From contig JACKDN010000004.1 in assembly GCA_020633465.1 (NCBI GenBank), positions 372,001 through 436,000 on the forward strand: a stretch of DNA of 64,000 nucleotides, read 5' to 3'. This document shows positions 56,313 to 64,000 of the stretch, in pieces (the stretch's first letter is position 1; the number at the start of each line of letters is the position of its first letter). A program made the translations under genes and the position numbers. The notes below the pieces were generated by a model. It had not been told where the DNA came from and searched no databases. It was given only the letters and a program-made list of their open reading frames with translations. This DNA is from Myxococcales bacterium. Its GTDB lineage: Bacteria > Myxococcota_A > Bradymonadia > UBA7976 > UBA1532.

Positions 56313-58702
56313 ATGAGTTTCTCCGAGACCCACTGGCTGATGTACGGCCTGCTCGCGACGCTGGGCGTCGCTGGGCTGATGCTGTGGGGCGCGCGCCGCC
56401 GGGCCCGCGACCTGGCGCGCCTGGTGGCGCCGCGGCTGCGCGCGGCGTTGACGCCCAGCCTCTCGCCCGGTCGCCGCGCGCTGCGCGCCGCCCTGCTGCT
56501 GGTCGCCGTCGCGTCGATCGCCATCGCGCTGGCCCGCCCGCGCCTGGGCTTCGATGTCTCGACCGTCGAGCGCAAGGGTCTGGACCTGCTGATCGCCCTC
56601 GACACGTCGCGCAGCATGCAGGCGCCCGATCCCGCGCCCGACCGACTGACGCGGGCCAAGCTGGCAGTGCACGATCTGGTGGAGCGTTTCCCGCGCGACC
56701 GGGTGGGCCTGCTCACCTTCGCCGGCGGCGCCTCGCTCGAGTGTCCCCTCACCTTCGATCGCGCCATCTTCACCGACACCCTGCAGGCGGTGACGGTGGG
56801 CGCGGCGCCGGGCGGCGGCACGCACCTCGCCGCGGTCATCGACGCCGCCCGCGAGGCGGCCCGGTCGGAGCGTCAGCGCACGAAGCTGCTGGTCATGCTG
56901 ACCGACGGCGAGGATCTGCAGGGCGACGCCCTGGTCGCGGCGCGGCGCGCGGCCGACGAGGGGCTGCGCATCTTCACCGTCGGCATCGGCAGCCCCGAGG
57001 GGGCCCTGATCCCGACGGCCGGCGGCTTCGTGCGCGACGCGCAGGGCGAGGCCGTGCGGTCGACGCTCGACGCGCAGACGCTGCAGGCCGTCGCCGCCGC
57101 CACCGACGGGGCCTACCAGCCGCTCGGCGCCGACGGCCTGGGCCTGACCCGCCTGTACCAGACGCAGCTGGCCGGCCTGAACCCCGAGACGCTCGATCAA
57201 CGGACCCATCGGGTGCCGATCGAACGCTTCCAGTGGCCGCTGGGCCTGGCGCTGCTGTGCCTGTTCGCCGAGGCCTTGCTCGGCGAGCGCCGTCGCCGGC
57301 GCCGGACGCTGCCCGCGGTGACCGCGACCCTGCTGATGCTGCCCCTGGCCGCGCAGGCGGATCCCGGGTCGGCCTGGGACGCGTGGGTGCGGGGCGATCT
57401 CGCGGCCGCGGCGGAAGGCTATCGCGCCGCGGCCGAGGCGGATCCGAGCGATCCCGTCCTCTCGCTGAACGCGGCGACGACCGCGGTGCAGGCCGGCGAC
57501 TACGAGGCCGCGGTCGAGGCGGCCGAGCGTGTGCTGGCCCACCCGGACCCCGCGCACCACGCGCGCGCCTGGTACGCGATCGGGAGCGCGCGGTTCCGGC
57601 AGGGCCACGCGGCGTTGGGGACCGATCGAGCGTCGACGCGGGCCCGGTGGCTCGAGGCGCGCGACGCGTTCGGCACGGCGGTGGATCTGGCGCCCGAGGA
57701 CGAGGACGCGGCGCACAACCTGGACGTCATCACCCGCGCGCTCGCCGCCCTGGACGAGGCCGAGGCGGCCGACGACGCCGACCCGCAGAGCGGGGCGCAG
57801 GCAGGCGACGCGCAAGAAGGCGCCGGCGAGGACGGCGACGGCCAGGAAGGCGAAGGTCAGGACGGCGCCGGCAAGGAAGGCGCCGGCAAGGAGGGCGCCG
57901 GCAACGAAGGTGCCGGCAAGGAAGGCGCCGGCGAGGAAGGCGACGGTCAGGAAGGCGCCGGCAAGGAAGGCGCCGGCAAGGAAGGCGCCGGCAAGGAAGG
58001 CGACGGCAAGGAAGGCGACGGCAAGGAAGGCGACGGCAAGGAAGGCGACGGTCAGGACGGCGAAGGTCAGGAAGGCGCCGGCAAGGAAGGCGCCGGCAAG
58101 GAAGGCGCCGGCAAGGAAGGCGCCGGCAAGACGGCGCCGGCAAGGAAGGCGCCGGTCAGGGGCGCCAGGTCAGGACGGCGAAGGTCAGGACGGCGACGGC
58201 AAGGACGACGCCGGCAAGGACGGCGCGCGGCCAGGAAGGCGCCGGCCAGGAGGGCGCCAGGTCAGGACGGCGCGCCAGCCAGGACGCCGCCGGCAAGGAC
58301 GCCGCCGGCAAGGACGCCGACGCCCAGGACGCCGACCGCCGGGGCGCCCACGGTGATCCGGCCGAAGACGAAGACGCGCCCGGCCGGGAGGCCGCCGCGC
58401 GCGACGGCGCCGACGCCCAGGCCGAGGCCGGCTCGGGCGCCGCGGAAGGCCCCGACGAAGATCCTGCCGATCCGTCCGCCGCCGGCCAGGCCGCCGCGCC
58501 CCCCGCCGCGGGCGACGGCCCGCGCGCGAACGGCGACGGCGACGGCGTCGCCGCCGTGCCCGACGCCTTCCGCCCCGCGCCCGACGCGCTGTCGGCCGGC
58601 GAAGCCCGGCTGCTGCTGCGCGGCGTGCGCGGCCGCGTCCGCCGCATGCCCACCGACGACCGAGCCGCGCCCGGCCCCACCGATCCCGAGCGCGACTGGT
58701 GA
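56313..58702 (+). CDS. batB: BatB/BatC fusion: VWA domain, TPR, long GKEGA repeat, conserved C-terminus; frame broken in the repeat
   Basis: ATG 56313. Residues 8-30 are a membrane segment, the VWA MIDAS is DTSRS (97-101), and LLVMLTDGEDLQG is the second metal region. After about residue 330 a second membrane helix is followed by TPR-like repeats (AVEAAERVLAHPDPAHH, DLAPEDEDAAHNLDVITRAL). A tract of about twenty GKEGA/GKEGD/GQEGA units (57825-58140) then leads into more degenerate Lys/Arg-rich or Asp/Ala repeats. One base is missing at AAGACGG near 58130 and further shifts follow; the true end (AFRPAPDALSAGEARLLLRG, then DPERDW) lies in the frame stopping at 58702. The length is two over a multiple of three. 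Confidence 0.85.
57825..58340 (+). repeat. GKEGA-coding 15-base tandem repeat in batB
   Basis: Units GGCAAGGAAGGCGCC, GGCAAGGAAGGCGAC and GGTCAGGAAGGCGCC repeat about twenty times, coding Gly-Lys/Gln-Glu-Gly-Ala/Asp. Downstream of 58130 units are degraded and shifted (GGCAAGACGGCG). Slippage is expected for such an array. Confidence 0.8.
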
Positions 58703-58722
58703 GACTCATGGAGAAGATCCCG

Positions 58723-60537
58723 ATGAAGAACGTGCTGATCGCCCTGCTGCTGCTCGCGGGCACGGCCCACGCCGCCAGCGTGCAGTTCGAGCCCCTGCCG
58801 TTGGAGGTCGGCCGCCCCGGCCGCCTCACCATCCGCCTCGACGGCGACGCGGCGCAGCGCCCGCCGACGCCCCACGTGCCCGGCCTCGACCTCACGCTCG
58901 CTGGACGCTCGAGCCGCATCCAGGTGATCGACGGCGCCCTCACCGCCACCACCGAGTACGTCTACCGCGTGGTGGCGCAGCGCCCCGGTGACTACGTCAT
59001 CCCGTCGGTGCAGGTGGGCGGCGAGCGCACGGCCCCCGTCGACGTGCCCGTCGTGGCCGCCGGCGCCGCGCCGCGGGCGGACGCCGCGCCCGACGACGCC
59101 GACGCGTCGGAGGGTCCCCGAACGGCCTTCCTGCGCTTCTACCTGCCCGACGAGGGCGACGGGCTGCGGGTCGGTGAGACCACCCCGATCGTTGTGCGCG
59201 CGTACTTCCGGCCCGACGCGCAGGTGACCGTGGAGGGCCGCCCCGAGCTCGAGACGGACGGCTTCACCGTCGACGGCCTCGAGCAGCTCGATCAGGGCGA
59301 ACACACCGTCCGCGGCGAGCGCTACCTGACCGCCACCTGGCGCGGGACGCTCACCGCGGTCAAGGAGGGCGCGCACGCCATCACCGCGTCGCTGCCCGCC
59401 ACCGTGCGCTGGCGCGACCGTTCGCGGCGTCGGCCGCGCGCGCGTCGACGCTCCCCCTTCGACGATCCCTTCTTCCGTGATGCCTTCGGCGCCGGCAGCC
59501 CCTTCGGCGCCGGCAGCCCCTTCGGCGCCGGTAGCCCTTTCGGGCAGCTGATGGACGATCCCTTCTTCGGGTCCGCCTTCGACGCCGATCCCTTCGCGGC
59601 CCTCGGCGGCGCGCTGCAGCAGAAGTCGCTCACCCTGCGCGCCGGTCGGAAGGCGGTCGAGGTCGCCGGGCTGCCCACCGAGGGGCGCCCGGACACCTTC
59701 GACGGCGCCGTCGGACAGTTCACCATCGACGCCACGCTCGACGACGCGCGCACCACCGTGGGCGAGCCGCGAACGCTCACCGTCACCATCACCGGCGAGG
59801 GCAACTTCGATCAGGTGCGCACCGCCGGCGCGGCCTCCACCGACACCCTGCGCGCCTACCCCGTGGCCGCCGGCGCCTCGCCGGCGGGGCGGGAGGGCGC
59901 CAAGGTCTTCACCCAGCCCGTCGTGGCCCGCGCCGACGGTGACGTGACCATCCCGCCGGTCGCCTTCACCTTCTTCGATCCCCGGGCGGACGCCTATCGC
60001 ACCGTCGAGACGCGACCGCTGACCCTGCACGCAGCCCCCGCCGCCGGGGCCACACCGGCGGCGCCCCCGAGCGTCGCCGCCGGTGCCCCCGCGCCTGCCG
60101 CCGACCACCGCGGCCCGCTGGCGGCCCCCTGGACGCAGGCCCGCTTCTGGGCCCTGCCCGGCGGCGCCCTCGCGCTCTCGCTCCTCATGATCGTCGGGGT
60201 CGGCCTGCGCCGCTGGCACCACGACGCGACCGCCCGCAGCCGCCGCGCCGAGCGCGCGGCCCTGCGCCGCATGCGCCGCGCCGCGCGGCGCCGCCGCCCC
60301 GCCGACTTCCTGCTCGCCGCCCAGCGCGCCGCGCAGCATCACTTCGGCCGCGCCTGGGGCGTCGAGAGCGACGCGATCACCGGCCACGAGATCGCCGCCC
60401 GGCTGCCCGACGCCGGGCCCCTGCGCGCCCTCTTCGACGCGGCCGACCGGGTCCGCTTCGGCGGCGGCGTCGACACCGTCGACTACACGCACTGGCGCCG
60501 AACGCTCCGCGCGGCGCTGAAGGAGCAACCCGCATGA
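58723..60537 (+). CDS. batD: BatD, Ig-like multidomain protein (about 604 aa)
   Basis: Three starts compete: GTG 58699 (GTGA overlap), ATG 58708 and ATG 58723; the last has GGAGAAG eight bases upstream and begins a compact signal peptide (KNVLIALLLLAGTAHA). The protein has three Ig-like beta domains: QFEPLPLEVGRPGRLTIRL, FLRFYLPDEGDGLRVGETTP and FTIDATLDDARTTVGEPRTL, as in BatD/oxygen-tolerance proteins. An 18-base repeat coding FGAGSP occurs three times near 59485-59540. A C-terminal membrane helix (GALALSLLMIVGVGL) precedes a cytoplasmic tail. Stop overlaps the next start. Confidence 0.88.
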   Translation: MKNVLIALLLLAGTAHAASVQFEPLPLEVGRPGRLTIRLDGDAAQRPPTPHVPGLDLTLAGRSSRIQVIDGALTATTEYVYRVVAQRPGDYVIPSVQVGGERTAPVDVPVVAAGAAPRADAAPDDADASEGPRTAFLRFYLPDEGDGLRVGETTPIVVRAYFRPDAQVTVEGRPELETDGFTVDGLEQLDQGEHTVRGERYLTATWRGTLTAVKEGAHAITASLPATVRWRDRSRRRPRARRRSPFDDPFFRDAFGAGSPFGAGSPFGAGSPFGQLMDDPFFGSAFDADPFAALGGALQQKSLTLRAGRKAVEVAGLPTEGRPDTFDGAVGQFTIDATLDDARTTVGEPRTLTVTITGEGNFDQVRTAGAASTDTLRAYPVAAGASPAGREGAKVFTQPVVARADGDVTIPPVAFTFFDPRADAYRTVETRPLTLHAAPAAGATPAAPPSVAAGAPAPAADHRGPLAAPWTQARFWALPGGALALSLLMIVGVGLRRWHHDATARSRRAERAALRRMRRAARRRRPADFLLAAQRAAQHHFGRAWGVESDAITGHEIAARLPDAGPLRALFDAADRVRFGGGVDTVDYTHWRRTLRAALKEQPA

Positions 60538-61232
60538 GGACGCTGTTCACCTTGACGCTGCTGCTGGGCGGCCTGTCCCCCGCCCTCGCCGCCGACCTCG
60601 CGCCGGCGCGCCGCGCCCTGGCCGAGGAGCGTTGCGCCGACGCGCTGGCCGCCCTGCCGAGCGATGGCTGGTCGACGGAGGCGCTGGTGATCGAGGGCGA
60701 CGCCCATCGCTGCCTGGGCGACGTCGGCCGCGCGACGCTGGCTTACCTGCGCGCCCAGCGACTGAGCCCGGGCGACGCCACCGTGGCCGAGCGGCTCGAC
60801 GCCGTCGCGCTCGACGCCGGGCGCGCCCCAGCCGAGGACGACGCCGCCGCGCTGGTGCGCCGCGTGCGGCTCGAGGTGTGGGCCTGGTCGGCCGCCGGGC
60901 TGGCCTCGCTCGCGCTGCTGCTGGGCGCCATCGGCGTCCTCTGGACCCACCGCTATCGGCTGGCCGTCACCGCCGCCGCCCTGGCGCTCGCCGCCGGCGT
61001 CCTGGCCCACGTCGCGGCCGCCCCCCTGCGGGACGCCGTCGTCGTCGCGCCGGCGGCCGTCGCGCACGTGTCACCGGCCGCGCGCGCGCCCGTCGCCTTC
61101 GATCTGCGCCCCGGCGCCGTGCTCACCCCGCGCGCCCGCCGCGACGGCTTCGTGCAGGTCGAAGTGGACGGTCGGCTGGGCTGGGCGCCGGCCTCGGCGC
61201 TTGCCAGCGTCGCCCCCAGCGATCCAAGCTGA
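60534..61232 (+). CDS. batE: BatE-like TPR/SH3 membrane protein (232 aa)
   Basis: ATG 60534 overlaps the batD stop. Signal-like start (LFTLTLLLGGLSPALAA), TPR-like repeats (ARRALAEERCADALAALP, RATLAYLRAQRLSPGDATVA), two membrane helices (VWAWSAAGLASLALLLGAIGV and LAVTAAALALAAGVLA) and a C-terminal SH3-like beta domain (VLTPRARRDGFVQVEVDGRLG, WAPASAL). Ends the bat part of the operon; the response regulator begins five bases later. Confidence 0.85.
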   Translation: MRTLFTLTLLLGGLSPALAADLAPARRALAEERCADALAALPSDGWSTEALVIEGDAHRCLGDVGRATLAYLRAQRLSPGDATVAERLDAVALDAGRAPAEDDAAALVRRVRLEVWAWSAAGLASLALLLGAIGVLWTHRYRLAVTAAALALAAGVLAHVAAAPLRDAVVVAPAAVAHVSPAARAPVAFDLRPGAVLTPRARRDGFVQVEVDGRLGWAPASALASVAPSDPS

Positions 61233-61236
61233 CGCC

Positions 61237-61894
<658 letters not shown>

Positions 61895-61917
<23 letters not shown>

Positions 61918-63088
61918 TCCCAGGCCCCGGCCGCGCCGCTTCGGGGGCTTCGGCTGGTCGCTCAACGCCTGGTACCTGAGCGTCTTCCTGCTGAGCGTCA
62001 CCGCCCTGCTGATCTTCGCGCGCGCGCTGCTCGAGAGCCGGCTGCACGCCCTCGACGAGGCCATCGTCGAGCGCCAGGTGACGCGCCGCAGCGACTTCGT
62101 CGACCCCCGCTTCGGGGGCCGGGGCCAGAGCGTCGAGATCGCCACCGTCACCGAGCGTCAGCCCGGCCTGGGCGCCGAGCGCCGCGAGGCCGTGCTGCAC
62201 GAGGTGACGGTCGCGGTCGGCTACAGCTTCCTCGTCGCGCTGGCGCTGAGCGTCCTCGGCGGCCTGATCCTCACCCGCCGCGCGCGGCGCCCCCTGGCCG
62301 CGCTGGCCGACACCGCGCGCCGCGTGGCCGACAGCGGCGATCTGTCCGCCCGCGTCCCCGAGGACCAAGGCCCGCTCGACGCCGTGATCGACCAGTTCAA
62401 CCGCATGCTGGCCCGCAACGAGGCCCACGTGCGCTCGATGCGCGAGGCCCTCGACAACGTGGCGCACGACCTGCGCACGCCGCTGACCCGCCTGCGCGGC
62501 GTCGCCGAGCTGGCCCTCACCGGGGACGACCCTCACCAGTCGCGCGAGGCCCTGGCCGACTGCGTCGAAGAGGCCGACCACCTCATCGCGATGGTGCGCG
62601 CGCTGATGGACATCACCGCCGCCGAGACCGGCGCGATGCGCCTCGCCCCCGAGTCCGTCGACCTCGGCGCGCTCGCCGGGCAGGCCGTCGAGCTGTACCA
62701 ACACGTCGCCGAGGACAAGGCCATCACGCTCCACGCGACCGGCACCGCGACGGTCGAGGCCGATCCGGTGCGCCTGCGCCAGGCCCTGGCCAACCTGGTC
62801 GACAACGCCGTGAAGTACACGCCCGAAGGCGGGCACGTCGAGGTGACCATCGCCGCCACCGACGACGCCGCACGGGTCACCGTCGCCGACGACGGGCCCG
62901 GCATCGCTCCGGCGGATCACGAGCGCGTCTTCGCCCGTCTCTTCCGCGCCGATCCCAGCCGCGCCGAGCCCGGCCTCGGCCTGGGCCTCAGCTACGTCCG
63001 CGCCATCGTGCAGGCCCACGGCGGCCACGTGACGGTCGACTCGGCCGTCGGCGAGGGCGCCCGGTTCACGATCACCCTGCCGCGCTGA
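61895..63088 (+). CDS. Sensor histidine kinase (397 aa)
   Basis: ATG 61895 is inside the regulator gene by 23 bases. Two membrane segments (about 22-43 and 106-127) flank a short periplasmic loop of about 60 residues with no known sensor fold. HAMP-like region (LAALADTARRVADSGDL), DHp with NVAHDLRTPLTRLRG (His191), and a complete catalytic domain: NLVDNAVKYT (N box), VADDGPGI (G1), FARLFRADPS (F) and GLGLGLSYVRAIVQAHGG (G2). The cognate partner is the preceding regulator. The input signal is unknown. Confidence 0.95.
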
Positions 63089-63091
63089 CCG

Positions 63092-64000
<909 letters not shown>

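Noticed and set aside
57825..58340. 15-base repeats considered as a CRISPR or VNTR locus outside a gene
   Set aside because: No spacers and clearly coding GKEGA within batB.

Overview
The window is very GC-rich (roughly 70% or more by eye) and reads like a chromosomal stretch of a Myxococcota/deltaproteobacterium-like Gram-negative. The reasons are a C-terminal GC-x-hydrophobic-Arg sorting tail of the MYXO-CTERM kind, Myxococcus-type Cys repeats (CGDG...CDDGN...GDGC), MopE-like Asp/Cys repeats, Bam/Omp85 and Bat proteins, a Ser/Thr kinase, and ten predicted lipoproteins. I saw no rRNA, tRNA, prophage, insertion sequence or CRISPR.

Layout. 1-3.2 kb: a truncated membrane glycosyltransferase-like gene, a small hypothetical and two lipoproteins. 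3.2-7.5 kb: divergent pgi and glgP, linking glycogen breakdown to glycolysis. 7.5-14.3 kb: envelope genes (TPR/beta-barrel protein, a translationally coupled secreted protein + matrixin protease pair, a lipoprotein overlapping an Omp85/BamA-like protein). 14.7-19.3 kb: a degenerate GAF-PAS-PAS hybrid kinase, an MscS channel, and two coupled small membrane proteins. 19.3-19.5 kb: a large imperfect palindrome between convergent genes. 19.5-26.5 kb: a giant Cys-rich surface lipoprotein, a spermidine-synthase-like protein, a PI-PLC-like lipoprotein and a class V aminotransferase. 26.5-32.6 kb: an HscC chaperone operon in which a two-gene cassette (small TM protein + membrane J-like protein) occurs twice before hscC. 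32.7-47.7 kb: mostly secreted or surface proteins (CAP-domain lipoprotein, GT2 transferase, rhodanese lipoprotein, LDLa/collagen-like/Cys-repeat lipoprotein, a lipoprotein with a His/Cys pair placed as in clan CD peptidases, a FapA-like protein, a PQQ-propeller lipoprotein) and hypotheticals. 48.0-52.8 kb: a TPR-CHAT putative protease, a PLP decarboxylase and a PAP2 phosphatase. 52.9-63.1 kb: a tight MoxR-DUF58-BatA-BatB-BatD-BatE operon running into a response regulator/histidine kinase pair. The window ends inside a Ser/Thr kinase.

Two themes stand out. First, the HscC locus matches the logic of the E. coli hscC/djlB/djlC region, but both J-like domains carry R-P-E in place of H-P-D and each is paired with a small single-pass protein. 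Second, at least five genes change reading frame inside low-complexity tracts, often exactly at runs of five or more C. This is most simply read as homopolymer indels in the assembly, with slipped-strand variation as the alternative; those proteins should be reconstructed across frames before use.
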